From the NCBI GenBank assembly GCA_022788185.1, contig JALEVV010000061.1:1-52844 (forward strand): DNA of 52,844 bases. Reading direction: 5' to 3'. The DNA is from Spirochaetales bacterium. Its GTDB lineage: Bacteria; Spirochaetota; Spirochaetia; Sphaerochaetales; Sphaerochaetaceae. Shown here piece by piece: positions 16,622 to 26,057 of the stretch (the first letter of the stretch is position 1; each line of letters opens with the position of its first letter). Below the pieces are notes generated by a model. It saw only the letters and a list, made by a program, of their open reading frames with translations, did not search any database and was not told the DNA's origin. Position numbers and translations under genes: made by a program.

Positions 16622-18559
16622 CTATTCAAACGTAAGGTAAGGCACACCCCCGCTGAATGCTGCATCAGGCTGATTCATCATAAGCGGAAGAACCTTTGAG
16701 ACAATTCCCTTCGTGCTGAAAAACTTATTCTTAATCTCATCGGAAAGGGGTGCATCGCAGAAGACGGGATCGGCCAGGACAGTCATGTTGCCGACAAGCA
16801 TTACCCTGTAAGTCTTATCCTTCTCAAGATCGGAGCCCTGATAGCTGAATGTGAGGTTTCCGGTCTGCCTGATCTTATAGGAGAAACCTGATGTGACCGG
16901 GATCATGTTGACATGCGGTATCGGATTCCGGCCACCATCCCTGACATCTATGAGCTCTTTCATCAGCTGATCAACCTCGGCCCCCGTGAGATCACCCACG
17001 AGAATACCCTTTCTGGGAGAAGCAAGCCTGCCGATATCGGCTGAAGTGTAGTCACCTGCGAAAATGGACCAGTCAAGCAGTCCCGAGAAGGCGACTGCCA
17101 CATCCGCACGGAAGAGACCTTCAGCTTCATTTCCGTCATAGTGCAGAGTATATTTTTCGGGCTCGAACCAGATACCCTCCTTCATGGTCGTAAGCAGTGC
17201 GTTCTCAGCCAGGTTACCCCCTGATGTCATGCCGTATGGAACATAAGTGTCATTGGTGAAGAGAACCTCTTCCTCCGCTTTTCCACCCCCTGAGAGCAGC
17301 AGCTCATTGAAGGCATTGAATGCATCTTCCGCCGTGGCATATTCACGGGCAACAATCTTCTGCACGATCTTATGGGAGACGGAGAAGAATGAGGTGGATG
17401 CAAGCCTCATGTAGAGATGGTTGCTCTCGATCTGAGGTGCGATCTCGGAAAAATACTCAGGCATCACGATCCTGTTCGTTGTGGTATAAGAAAGCATCGG
17501 GGAACCTGCGGAGGTATGACGCTCCCCCTCTTCAGAGAAAATCGCGTTCAGAATGTCCATGACAGCCTCGTACTTTGCACTGTCAGCAGCAACATTCTTA
17601 TTCACCGCAACCTGGAATGTGGGATAGGTCAGCAGCCAGTTGTCCCTTTCACTTTCACCGAAGAACGGAAGCATCACGGCATCGATTCCGTATGCCTTGC
17701 TGAGCGTCTGACACATATCAGCCGTTCCCCTGATCATCGCGGCCTTACCGGTATTGAACTCGGCGTTCACGGGCGTAAGGGCCTTGTTGTAATCGGCTGC
17801 GGGAATAAGCGCATCATCCACAAAGCGCATGAGGTTTTCGAAGACGGGAAGCCAGAGATCCCGGTCCAGGCCGACACTCTCTCCTTCCTTCTCACTCTCA
17901 TAACGCTGTCTCCAGGCAACACCGTCAACGGCAGTAAGATTGGGAATCGAAACGCCCTGAAGCAGTTCAAGACATGTGTAGTCATACCTCCAGTCTATTG
18001 AAACGGGTATGATTCCGTTTTCAGAGAGCACGGTGCATGCGTTTTTGAAGCTCTCATAGTCTTTGGGAAGCTCAAGCCCGCAAGCTTCGAAAAGGGCGCG
18101 GTTAGCCACTATGCCGTCTATTTCCGCGGAGCTCGGGAGCCACTTCACGGCCCCGTCCTCATCCCTGTTCTGGTCGAGGATCGAGGAGTGGAATCTGGCG
18201 GCGACCTCGGTGCGGCTTAAATCAAGCAGCTGGTCCCTGATGTTCTTTGTGTCGTTAAGGGAGAACCTCCTTAAGAGGAGTATGTCGTAAAGCTCTCCGT
18301 GCTCATTGAGGTAATCAAGGGCAGTGATATCGTTGACCGCAGTCACCACATTGATGTCGACATCGGGAAAGAGCTCTGCAAGATATGGCGTCAGCTGCTT
18401 CATGGGAGTGACGTCATACAGGTACATGGTGACGCTGACCCTCTCATCGGTTTTCTGTTCGGTTGCCTTTTCAGCTACCGGTGATACGGCACTCTGCCTT
18501 TTTACCCCGCAGCCCAGAAGGACTGACACGCATAAAACAATAAGCAAAAGCTTTCTCAT
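16622..18559 (-). CDS. Lipoprotein: solute-binding domain fused to 5'-nucleotidase C-terminal-like domain
   Basis: The ATG at 18559 (GAGGT site upstream) gives a 645-residue lipoprotein with lipobox VLLGC at the end of the signal peptide; a longer frame from 18619 adds residues before the signal peptide and is unlikely. Residues about 35-420 look like a family-1 extracellular solute-binding protein. Residues about 470-620 match the substrate-recognition domain of periplasmic 5'-nucleotidases ('ADVAVAFSGLLDWSIFAGDY', 'LTGAEVDQLMKELIDVRDG', 'KTYRVMLVGN'), without the metallophosphatase catalytic domain. It lies between the HPt gene and the hybrid kinase, with no permeases nearby. A role as periplasmic sensor for the kinase is inferred. 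A paralogue is divergently encoded at 19237. Confidence 0.82.
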   Translation of the reverse strand: MRKLLLIVLCVSVLLGCGVKRQSAVSPVAEKATEQKTDERVSVTMYLYDVTPMKQLTPYLAELFPDVDINVVTAVNDITALDYLNEHGELYDILLLRRFSLNDTKNIRDQLLDLSRTEVAARFHSSILDQNRDEDGAVKWLPSSAEIDGIVANRALFEACGLELPKDYESFKNACTVLSENGIIPVSIDWRYDYTCLELLQGVSIPNLTAVDGVAWRQRYESEKEGESVGLDRDLWLPVFENLMRFVDDALIPAADYNKALTPVNAEFNTGKAAMIRGTADMCQTLSKAYGIDAVMLPFFGESERDNWLLTYPTFQVAVNKNVAADSAKYEAVMDILNAIFSEEGERHTSAGSPMLSYTTTNRIVMPEYFSEIAPQIESNHLYMRLASTSFFSVSHKIVQKIVAREYATAEDAFNAFNELLLSGGGKAEEEVLFTNDTYVPYGMTSGGNLAENALLTTMKEGIWFEPEKYTLHYDGNEAEGLFRADVAVAFSGLLDWSIFAGDYTSADIGRLASPRKGILVGDLTGAEVDQLMKELIDVRDGGRNPIPHVNMIPVTSGFSYKIRQTGNLTFSYQGSDLEKDKTYRVMLVGNMTVLADPVFCDAPLSDEIKNKFFSTKGIVSKVLPLMMNQPDAAFSGGVPYLTFE

Positions 18560-18566
18560 AAATACC

Positions 18567-18917
18567 TCATATATTGCTGATGGCTTCGATGACGGCATTG
18601 TATGCCCTTTCGACCTCATCCATCATTGCGATTCCCTCATCATCATTTCCGGCCCTGAAGAACTCCACCTGGGAGATGAGAAGCCCATACAGGGTTTTAA
18701 GGGAAAGATTTCCCGCCACGCCCTTGAGTGTGTGGGAAGCTCTGAACATCAGCTCATGGTCCCTTTCCTCAACGGCTTTCTTCAGCTCGGAAAAGGTTTT
18801 GTCATCAAGCAGTTTCTTAAGCAGTCTGAGGTAGAGCGTCTCACTGTTCATGAGTCTCTTAAGTGCGTCATCGGGATCAATCCCGGCAGCGATCAAGGCA
18901 GTTTTGTCAATCATCAT
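18567..18917 (-). CDS. HPt phosphotransfer protein
   Basis: A 116-residue four-helix HPt domain with the phospho-accepting histidine (about residue 62) in 'RASHTLKGVAGNLSL'. It passes phosphoryl groups between receivers. It is the first gene of an operon with the fusion lipoprotein and hybrid kinase; its stop overlaps the ribosome site of the lipoprotein gene. An AAAAGGGGATGG site precedes two adjacent ATGs; the second (18914) is an equally good start. Confidence 0.9.
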   Translation of the reverse strand: MMIDKTALIAAGIDPDDALKRLMNSETLYLRLLKKLLDDKTFSELKKAVEERDHELMFRASHTLKGVAGNLSLKTLYGLLISQVEFFRAGNDDEGIAMMDEVERAYNAVIEAISNI

Positions 18918-19236
18918 CCATCCCCTTTTCTGTTTCTGCAGAAGTTAAATAACCTATGACAGCAGTCATAACCAATCCCATCAGCTCATGCCCAGCGGAA
19001 ACAGAAGGATACAGCATACTCCTAACGCCCCGATACAATGCTTAAATCAATGAAAAAAGCGCTGTTAAAGATCCAGAAGACGGTAGGTGCAAGTTATTAT
19101 TATTCCCCTTACCTGATACTAACATTAATCTGCGGTGGAACACAACAAAAAAAGTAATCCGCAGACATTTGTCACAAGATTATGTTTGACCACGTCTGTT
19201 TTCTGATATATCATGGTCTGAACAGGGGAGTAATGC
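18918..19236. promoter_or_regulatory. Divergent promoter region between the two sensor-lipoprotein transcripts
   Basis: This 319-bp AT-rich gap has no ORF or RNA gene that I can support. It must carry promoters for both the HPt operon (minus) and the 19237 gene (plus). Only the plus promoter is clear. Confidence 0.6.
19186..19214 (+). promoter_or_regulatory. Sigma-70-type promoter of the 19237 lipoprotein gene
   Basis: TTGACC (19186-19191), a 17-bp spacer and TATCAT (19209-19214), 22 bp before the GTG start. Confidence 0.65.
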
Positions 19237-21102
19237 GTGAAAAGGTTATCAATAATCATGACAGCGCTGCTTATGACGTTTCTTCTGTTCACCTCATGCG
19301 GTGCTCAGAAGCAGGAAGAGAACACGCAGCCGATTGAAATAAGCATGTATCTGTGGGACAAGGGCATGACCAGGGAGCTGACTCCCTGGCTTGAGCAGCA
19401 GTTTCCCGACATCAGGTTCACATTCACCGTTGCATACAATACGATGGCCTACTACTCTGATCTTGCAGAGCGCGGCGGTGATATTCCTGACATCATCACC
19501 TGCAGACGCTTTTCCTTAAATGATGCGGTAAATCTTTCCGACAGGCTCATGAACCTCAGCCAGAGCGACATAGTAGGAACCTTCTATCACGGATATATAG
19601 AGAACAACAGGGAAACTGACGGAAGCATAAGATGGCTTCCGATGTGTGCCGAGATTGATGGCTACATCGCTAATCTCGATCTCTTCGAAAAGTATGGAGT
19701 GAAGATTCCCGAAAACTATGACGAATTCATCGAGGCCATGAATACATTTGAGGAAAATGGCGTAAAAGGCTTCATAACGGACTGGAGGGCAGACTATACC
19801 TGCCTTGAACAGCTTCAGGGAGTAAGCATCCCGGCCCTCATGTCTCTTGACGGCACACTCTGGAGGATGAAGTACGAAAGCGGGGAAGCCGGACTTGATG
19901 AGAAGGTATGGCCCCAGGTCTTTGAGCGCTTTGAAGAGTATATAAAGGATATAAATGTTCTTCCCGGTGACAGTGAACTGGGCTGGGTCGACATCAACCC
20001 CGTGTTCCTGAGAGGGGAAGCCGCAGTGATGAGGGGAACGGCAAATGACTGTAAGGTGATGTTATCCCAATATGGCCTGAGGACCGCAATGCTCCCCTAC
20101 TACGGAGAAACCTCCGATGACAACTGGATACTCACATATCCCCTGTGTCAGCTGGCCGTAAGCAGGAACGTTGAGGCTGACAGTGAGAAGCAGGAAGCGG
20201 TGATGAAGGTCCTTTCCGCCATCTTCAGCGAAGAAGGTCAGCGCAGGGTGGCATCCGGCACCTCAGTGCTTTCCTACAACAAGAATGTAAACATGGAGCT
20301 CAGTGATTCCCTTAAGTATGTGGCCGAGTGTGTGGACAGGAATCATCTGTACATGAGACTTGCTTCCACGGAGTTCTTCTCCGTTTCAAAGGCAATGGTC
20401 ACGAAAATGCTTGACGGTGAGTATGGCTGGCAGGAAGCATATGAAGAGTTTGACAGGGCCCTCAGGGCAGAACCCGATCCTGCCGAAGGAATTGCCATAA
20501 TAGAACAGCAGGAAGCATATCCCATCACCTTCACGGAGCACGGAATGGCATCAGCCTCCTCCCTGATCAACACAATGAAAACCGGCCTTGGGCAGGATAT
20601 TGCGATAGGATATTCCAGTGTCGTAAGCTCCCCCATATTCAAAGGACCCTACACTGAACAGCAGCTGAAATGGCTCATGACCTTCAAAACGATTGCATAC
20701 AAGTGTGAATACACTGGGGAAGAGATCATGAGAATCATGGATTGGCTCGTTAACGCGAAGGAAGACGGATCAAATCCGGTCAGACACTATAACAACCTTC
20801 CCGTAACGGGCGGAATGGAGTACACGGTCCGCGATAACGGGGACGGCACGTTCACCCTTGTGAGCGTCACCTCTGACGGAAAGCCTCTTGATAAGGAAAA
20901 AGTCTACAGCGTGCTCCTGGTGGGAGAGGATGCATACATCGAGAGTGCCCTTTACGGCAACAGTCCGATGCCCGATGACCTCAAGGCAAAGCGCCATCAG
21001 CAGAAGGTCGCCGAATACAACAGCTATGAGTGCATGCTCGATGCGGTTGCATCATGTCAGCAGCTGCTTCCGCCTACCCCATACATCACGATAGTGGACT
21101 GA
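19237..21102 (+). CDS. Lipoprotein paralogue: solute-binding domain plus 5'-nucleotidase C-terminal-like domain
   Basis: The GTG start at 19237 has AGGGGAG 6 nt upstream. The 621-residue product has a signal peptide with lipobox FTSC, a family-1 solute-binding domain (about 30-410) and a 5'-nucleotidase C-terminal-like domain (about 455-600; 'YTEQQLKWLMTFKTIAYKCE', 'VYSVLLVGED'). It is clearly paralogous to the product of 16622-18559 over its whole length, sharing 'CRRFSLNDAVNL'-type and 'TDWRADYTCLEQLQGVSIP'-type segments. It is followed after 3 nt by a sugar-phosphate kinase gene. No permease is nearby, so uptake is less likely than sensing. The ligand is unknown; the nucleotidase-type domain hints at a phosphorylated or nucleotide-like molecule. 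Confidence 0.82.
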   Translation: MKRLSIIMTALLMTFLLFTSCGAQKQEENTQPIEISMYLWDKGMTRELTPWLEQQFPDIRFTFTVAYNTMAYYSDLAERGGDIPDIITCRRFSLNDAVNLSDRLMNLSQSDIVGTFYHGYIENNRETDGSIRWLPMCAEIDGYIANLDLFEKYGVKIPENYDEFIEAMNTFEENGVKGFITDWRADYTCLEQLQGVSIPALMSLDGTLWRMKYESGEAGLDEKVWPQVFERFEEYIKDINVLPGDSELGWVDINPVFLRGEAAVMRGTANDCKVMLSQYGLRTAMLPYYGETSDDNWILTYPLCQLAVSRNVEADSEKQEAVMKVLSAIFSEEGQRRVASGTSVLSYNKNVNMELSDSLKYVAECVDRNHLYMRLASTEFFSVSKAMVTKMLDGEYGWQEAYEEFDRALRAEPDPAEGIAIIEQQEAYPITFTEHGMASASSLINTMKTGLGQDIAIGYSSVVSSPIFKGPYTEQQLKWLMTFKTIAYKCEYTGEEIMRIMDWLVNAKEDGSNPVRHYNNLPVTGGMEYTVRDNGDGTFTLVSVTSDGKPLDKEKVYSVLLVGEDAYIESALYGNSPMPDDLKAKRHQQKVAEYNSYECMLDAVASCQQLLPPTPYITIVD

Positions 21103-21105
21103 CAG

Positions 21106-22011
21106 ATGTACATAACGGTAACATTCAACCCTTCAATCGATTACATCGTCTTCGTCGATGACTTCAGGACGGGCAGGCTCAACAGGGCAAAAGCCGAGCA
21201 TGCGGTTCCCGGAGGCAAAGGTTTAAACGTATCCATGGTACTCAGGAACCTGGGAAAGCAGACAAAAGCCTTCGCATTCACGGGCGGCATCCTGGGTGAC
21301 GCTCTTATTGAGATGGTAAAGAAGGAAGGTATCGACTTCGTTTCAATCCCCGCATCATCAGGTGAAACCAGAATAAACATCAAGCTGAAAAGCGGAGAGG
21401 AAACGGAGATAAACGGAAGGGGACCTTCGATCGGAAAAGAAGAACTTGAGCGCCTCATATCCCTGCTTGGGGTAGAACTTCACGAAGGTGACACACTGAT
21501 ACTCTCCGGAAGCGTTCCCTCAACCCTTCCAAAGACAGTCTACCGGGATCTGGCTGCAATGGCACGTGAAAAAGGTGCACGTTCAGTCGTCGATGCGGAA
21601 GGAGAACTGCTGATCTCAGCCCTTTCCGCAAACCCCTTTCTGATCAAGCCTAACCGTGACGAACTTGAGGCAATATCGGGAATTTCTCCCATGACGGCAG
21701 AAGACATAAAGGAATATGCAAAGAAGCTCAGGGCAATGGGAGCAGAGAACGTGCTCGTGTCCCTGGGTGGTGAAGGTGCCTTGCTTGCGTCCTCGGACGG
21801 TAACGTTTACTTTCATCCGGCCCCGAAAGGTCATGTGATAAACTCAGTGGGCGCAGGAGATTCCATGGTCGCGGGATTCCTGTCTTCACTTGAGGATACA
21901 GGATGCTTTGAAACGGCACTTAAGTATGCCGTGGCAGCAGGAAGTGCGGCTGCATTTTCCGGGAAACTTGCAGACAGAGCGTTGCTGGAAGAATCACATT
22001 TCACATATTGA
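21106..22011 (+). CDS. fruK: 1-phosphofructokinase (PfkB family)
   Basis: A 301-residue PfkB-family kinase, with the family N-terminus 'TVTFNPSIDYIVFVDDF', the substrate-binding 'VPGGKGLNVSMVLRNLG', and the ATP-binding signature with catalytic Asp 'INSVGAGDSMVAGFL' near residue 250. This subgroup phosphorylates fructose 1-phosphate to fructose 1,6-bisphosphate; the close relative tagatose-6-phosphate kinase (LacC) is an alternative. It starts 3 nt after the fusion lipoprotein and is co-transcribed with it. No fructose PTS gene is in the window. Confidence 0.85.
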   Translation: MYITVTFNPSIDYIVFVDDFRTGRLNRAKAEHAVPGGKGLNVSMVLRNLGKQTKAFAFTGGILGDALIEMVKKEGIDFVSIPASSGETRINIKLKSGEETEINGRGPSIGKEELERLISLLGVELHEGDTLILSGSVPSTLPKTVYRDLAAMAREKGARSVVDAEGELLISALSANPFLIKPNRDELEAISGISPMTAEDIKEYAKKLRAMGAENVLVSLGGEGALLASSDGNVYFHPAPKGHVINSVGAGDSMVAGFLSSLEDTGCFETALKYAVAAGSAAAFSGKLADRALLEESHFTY

Positions 22012-22025
22012 TCCATCAGTATGAA

Positions 22026-22055
22026 AAGACCGCAGGCTTCTGCACCTGCGGTCTT
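22026..22055. terminator. Terminator between convergent fruK and uraA
   Basis: AAGACCGCAGG (22026-22036) pairs with CCTGCGGTCTT (22045-22055). The U-rich tail is better on the minus strand (TCTTTTC), so it mainly ends the permease transcript. Confidence 0.75.
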
Positions 22056-22073
22056 AAACCATCTGATGGTTTA

Positions 22074-23363
22074 TCAGTTCTTTTTTGCGGGAATGATCAG
22101 GTTGAGGATTATACCCACGAGGGTTGCAAGTGCAACCGAGCCGAGTGAGAACTCGAGTGCGGAACCGATGCTGAACTTAAGAAGTCCGCCGCCGATACCG
22201 ATGACGAGGATGATCGAACTGATCGTGAGGTTTCTCTTATCCTGATAGTCAACGCCTGAATCAACGAGGGTCCTGAGACCGGAGGATGCGATGACACCGA
22301 AAAGGAGCATCGAGATACCACCGAGGACGGGATTGGGGATCGTCTGGATCAGGGCACCGAACTTCGGGAAGAGGGAAAGGATGATCGCGATCACGGCAGC
22401 ACCGCCTGTTACCCAGACGCTGTATACGCCTGTGAGTGCGAGTACACCGACATTCTCACCGTAAGTGGTGTTGGGTGGGCCGCCCCAGAGGGATGCCCAG
22501 GTGGTTGCAAGACCGTCACCGAGGAGTGTCCTCTTGAGACCGGGTTCCTCATAGAAGTTCTCACCCACTACCTTTGAGATCACAAGGGTGTCACCGAGGT
22601 GCTCACAGATCGTGGCAAAGGACACGATGATGAAGGTAAGTATGGGAACCAGGGCGAACTTCGGAAGCGCGAAGGAAGGGAATCCGAACCATGCGGCAGT
22701 CTTCACGGGTGTGAAGTCGATAATTGCGTAGGCAGGGAAGATGAAGCCCATGATGAGAGTGAAGAGATAGCCAGCAAAGAGCCCCATGAGAATTGGGATT
22801 ACGGAGAAGAAGCCCTTGAAGAATACGTTGAACACAACTGTCACCGCCAGGGTGAAGAGTGCTATCGAGAGATAGACGAGGCTGTAGGTTGAGGGATCGG
22901 AGGTGTTCTCATACATTGCCATGCTCATTGCGGTCGGTGCCAGGTTGAGACCGATGACAACGATTACCGAACCGATGACCACGGGAGGAAGTGCCCTGTG
23001 GATCCAGCCGGAACCGGCCCTGGAAATGATGAACGCGATCAGGGCATACATGAGACCTGAACAGAACGCACCACCCATTGCATAGGGCCAGCCATACTGG
23101 GATGAGATGGCGATAAGCGGCGTGATGAAGGCGAAGGATGAACCGAGGAATGCGGGAACCTTTGCCTTAGTGAGCAGGATGTAGATCAGGGTACCGGTAC
23201 CGGCTGTAAAGAGCGCGGTGGTGGGCTGAAGACCTACGAGGATAGGTACCAGGATCGTTGATCCGAACATGGCAAATACGTGCTGGACTGAAAGGGGCAG
23301 CCACTCTCCGAGGGGTGGTCTGTCTGCCGGGCCGTACTGCATCTTTGAGTTTGTTTTAGACAT
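22074..23363 (-). CDS. uraA: Uracil/xanthine permease (NCS2 family)
   Basis: A 429-residue inner-membrane nucleobase transporter with about 14 hydrophobic segments and the NCS2 signature region 'PNTTYGENVGVLALTGVYS' (about residue 300). It imports uracil or a related base by proton symport; uracil versus xanthine specificity cannot be separated with confidence. The start at 23363 has its GGGAG site buried in a 9-bp stem of a compact three-way-junction leader, which suggests translational control. Confidence 0.9.
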   Translation of the reverse strand: MSKTNSKMQYGPADRPPLGEWLPLSVQHVFAMFGSTILVPILVGLQPTTALFTAGTGTLIYILLTKAKVPAFLGSSFAFITPLIAISSQYGWPYAMGGAFCSGLMYALIAFIISRAGSGWIHRALPPVVIGSVIVVIGLNLAPTAMSMAMYENTSDPSTYSLVYLSIALFTLAVTVVFNVFFKGFFSVIPILMGLFAGYLFTLIMGFIFPAYAIIDFTPVKTAAWFGFPSFALPKFALVPILTFIIVSFATICEHLGDTLVISKVVGENFYEEPGLKRTLLGDGLATTWASLWGGPPNTTYGENVGVLALTGVYSVWVTGGAAVIAIILSLFPKFGALIQTIPNPVLGGISMLLFGVIASSGLRTLVDSGVDYQDKRNLTISSIILVIGIGGGLLKFSIGSALEFSLGSVALATLVGIILNLIIPAKKN

Positions 23364-23371
23364 AAATAATA

Positions 23372-23424
23372 CTCCCGGGACCTCATCCTACATCAAATGA
23401 GTGGTTTATTTAACCTCCCGGGAG
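23372..23424 (-). promoter_or_regulatory. Structured leader of uraA (three-way junction that hides the ribosome site)
   Basis: On the minus strand CTCCCGGGA (23424-23416) pairs with TCCCGGGAG (23380-23372). Between them lie two hairpins: GGTT-AAATA-AACC (23415-23403) and CTCAT...ATGAG (23401-23382). The linkers are 0, 1 and 1 nt. The 3' strand of the closing stem contains the GGGAG ribosome site, 8 nt before ATG. It matches no riboswitch class I know. Alternatively the two near-palindromic CTCCCGGGA(G) boxes, 43 bp apart, are DNA operators. Confidence 0.5.
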
Positions 23425-23494
23425 ATGAAATATTAAATTTTTTCACCATTATTTTCAGATAACAGCTACAGATATGTTGCACTTTGTTTCAAAA

Positions 23495-24859
23495 TCAGTT
23501 TTTGAAGCTGTGTACCGGTGCGGGGATCCTTCCTCCCCTCTTTATGAACTCCTCGCAGGAAAATCCGTTCACGCGCATGATCGGGGCATAGCCGAGCAGT
23601 CCTCCGAAGACGGCCTCATCGCCCACGCTCTTTCCGTAAACGGGGATGATCCTGACGGCTGTAGTCTTCTGGTTGATCATTCCGATTGCCATCTCATCGG
23701 CAATGATGCCGGAAATGGTTGAGGCGGGAGTATCCCCGGGAATCGCGATCATGTCCAGACCGACAGAGCATACACAGGTCATTGCTTCCAGCTTCTCAAG
23801 GGTGAGCGAGCCCGCCCTTACCGCATTGATCATGCCCTGATCCTCACTGACCGGGATAAACGCACCTGAAAGTCCGCCCACATAGCTTGAAGCCATGATG
23901 CCGCCCTTCTTGACGCTGTCGTTGAGGAGGGCAAGGGCTGCGGTCGTGCCGGGGGCTCCCACCTTCTCCAGACCCATAGCCTCAAGGATCTCCGCAATGG
24001 AGTCACCCACTGCAGGTGTGGGGGCAAGGGAAAGGTCCACGATGCCGAAAGGAATGCCGAGTCTTCTCGAAGCTTCCTGGGCAACGAGCTGTCCCAGCCT
24101 CGTTATCTTGAATGCGGTCTTCTTGATCTTCTCGCAGAGCGTCTCGAAGTCACTGCCCTTCACTTCCTCAAGTGCATATTTGATGACACCGGGACCGCTG
24201 ACACCCACGTTTACCACCGCATCGGTCTCGGTGACACCGTGGAAGGCACCGGCCATGAACGGGTTGTCATCGGGAGCGTTGCAGAAAACAACGAGCTTGG
24301 CGCACCCGATGGAATCATTCTCGCGGGTGAGATAGGCACACTCCCTGATGATGGTGCCCATCAGGGCAACCGCATCCATGTTAATGCCCGTTTTGGTTGA
24401 GCCGAGATTTACGGATGCACATATGTGCTCAGTGGACTTAAGGGCCTCGGGAATTGACCTGATCAGGAGCTCCTCACTCTTTGTCATACCCTTTGCGGGC
24501 AGGGCCGAAAAGCCTCCCAGGAAGTTGACGCCCACTTCATTTGCCGCACTGTCCAGGGTCTTTGCGATTTTCACATAGTCATCGGTCGTCTTACAGGCAG
24601 CGGCACCGACAAGCGCGATCGGGGTAACGCTGATTCTCTTGTTCACGATAGGAATGGCATATTCCCGCTCTATTTCCCGTCCGGTCTTCACCAGATCCCT
24701 CGCGGTGCGGGTGATCTTCTCGTGAATGCGGCGGCAGAGCACATCCAGATCATCGCTTATGCAGTCAAGCAGGGAGATACCCAGCGTGATCGTCCTCACG
24801 TCCAGGTTCTCCTTCTCGATCATGTTATTGGTCTCAATTACTTCATTTATGTTGATCAT
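23495..24859 (-). CDS. UPF0210 (DUF711) family protein
   Basis: A 454-residue soluble protein matching the UPF0210/DUF711 family in length and motifs ('[20 protein letters not shown]', '[15 protein letters not shown]', '[21 protein letters not shown]'). The structural family relates to glycyl-radical-like barrels, but its reaction is unknown to me. It nearly always pairs with the small ACT-domain gene that precedes it here; the stop of that gene is 2 nt before this start. Confidence 0.88.
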   Translation of the reverse strand: MININEVIETNNMIEKENLDVRTITLGISLLDCISDDLDVLCRRIHEKITRTARDLVKTGREIEREYAIPIVNKRISVTPIALVGAAACKTTDDYVKIAKTLDSAANEVGVNFLGGFSALPAKGMTKSEELLIRSIPEALKSTEHICASVNLGSTKTGINMDAVALMGTIIRECAYLTRENDSIGCAKLVVFCNAPDDNPFMAGAFHGVTETDAVVNVGVSGPGVIKYALEEVKGSDFETLCEKIKKTAFKITRLGQLVAQEASRRLGIPFGIVDLSLAPTPAVGDSIAEILEAMGLEKVGAPGTTAALALLNDSVKKGGIMASSYVGGLSGAFIPVSEDQGMINAVRAGSLTLEKLEAMTCVCSVGLDMIAIPGDTPASTISGIIADEMAIGMINQKTTAVRIIPVYGKSVGDEAVFGGLLGYAPIMRVNGFSCEEFIKRGGRIPAPVHSFKN

Positions 24860-24861
24860 TA

Positions 24862-25134
24862 TCAGATCCTCTGCATGCGGTTGAAGATATCCTCTCTCTG
24901 CAGCTTGACGATGCAGCCGATCTCACGTCCGAGTGCCTCAAGCTCCTCTGAAATCGTAAGGAACTCCTTGGCGGATCCGTTGGTGTCAGCGATCATCATC
25001 ATGTTGAAATATCCGTCAACAATCGTCTGGCTGATGTCCAGGATATTGACTCCGTTGTCTGCAAGATAGGTACAGATTCTTGCGATGATGCCGACGCAGT
25101 CCTTTCCGACCACTGTGATAATACTCTTCTTCAT
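24862..25134 (-). CDS. ACT-domain protein (UPF0237)
   Basis: A 90-residue stand-alone ACT domain ('[23 protein letters not shown]'), which usually binds an amino acid as a regulator. The ATG at 25134 is chosen because GGAG lies 7 nt upstream; the longer frame from 25155 has no ribosome site. It forms a two-gene operon with the UPF0210 gene. Confidence 0.88.
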   Translation of the reverse strand: MKKSIITVVGKDCVGIIARICTYLADNGVNILDISQTIVDGYFNMMMIADTNGSAKEFLTISEELEALGREIGCIVKLQREDIFNRMQRI

Positions 25135-25254
25135 TTTCTTACTCCGATTACCCATTAAACACTTTCCTCATGTTTTTGCATATATGAAAAAGCAACCTTA
25201 AACAGGAAAAATTTTGCATTTACTTTATTCATCCCCAAGGGGAAAAATATCCAT

Positions 25255-25944
25255 ATGACTGAATATTTGCTCGGTACCCCGGAATGGGAATATCTCATAA
25301 GGATAACGCTTGCCGCACTGTGCGGCGGCATCATAGGCTATGAGCGTGAAAAGAGGCTCAAGAATGCGGGAATCAGAACCCACATCCTGGTCTCCATGTC
25401 AGCCGCCCTCATGATGGTCATCTCCAAATACGGCTTTAACGACGTGCTCAGTAACACCGGTATCGGCATCGATGCCTCACGTGTCGCCGCATCGGTGGTA
25501 TCGGCAATTGGTTTTCTTGGTGCGGGCGTCATCTTCGTCCGCAAGGAAAACACCATAGGCGTCACAACTGCGGCAGGTCTCTGGTCAACGGTTGGTCTGG
25601 GCCTTGCCATAGGTGCGGGAATGTATGTGACGGGAACCGTTTTCACCTTCATGGTCCTTGCCATCCAGCTCCTGCTCCACAACAGACGTTTCAGGTTCTC
25701 GACCCAGACCACCGGTGCGATAACACTGAAGATCGACAGCACGGACTTCACTATCGGACAGGTGAACAGCATCTTCCGGGAAAAGAAGCTTGACGTGAGG
25801 AACATCAGACTGACGCTGCAGGACGGCGGACAGCTGCTGTCGGCCATAATAATCTTCTCAAAAAAGGACAATCTCAACGATGTCGTCCACCAGCTGGAGT
25901 CCATCGGCACCCTGACCTCGATTGAAATAACAACGTTCGGTTAA
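25255..25944 (+). CDS. MgtC/SapB-family membrane protein
   Basis: A 229-residue inner-membrane protein with the MgtC pattern 'GGIIGYEREKRLKNAGIRTH', four to five membrane helices up to about residue 145, and an ACT-like cytosolic tail. Family members affect Mg2+ homeostasis and ATP synthase in some bacteria; the role here is open. It starts after AAGGGGAAAAATATCC and is divergent from the ACT/UPF0210 operon. Confidence 0.88.
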   Translation: MTEYLLGTPEWEYLIRITLAALCGGIIGYEREKRLKNAGIRTHILVSMSAALMMVISKYGFNDVLSNTGIGIDASRVAASVVSAIGFLGAGVIFVRKENTIGVTTAAGLWSTVGLGLAIGAGMYVTGTVFTFMVLAIQLLLHNRRFRFSTQTTGAITLKIDSTDFTIGQVNSIFREKKLDVRNIRLTLQDGGQLLSAIIIFSKKDNLNDVVHQLESIGTLTSIEITTFG

Positions 25945-26057
25945 GACTCGGTGTTGATTGTGTGAAGGTCCGACAGCTGTACATGGTTTCACGCAATCTT
26001 CATTTGCCCTGTTGCTCACTGCAGGCTACCTTTAGCCACGTAAGGAGCAAATCAGGA

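Noticed and set aside
23372-23424. Known purine or PyrR-type leader for uraA
   Set aside because: It lacks the conserved loop and junction bases of those elements, and the stems are shorter.
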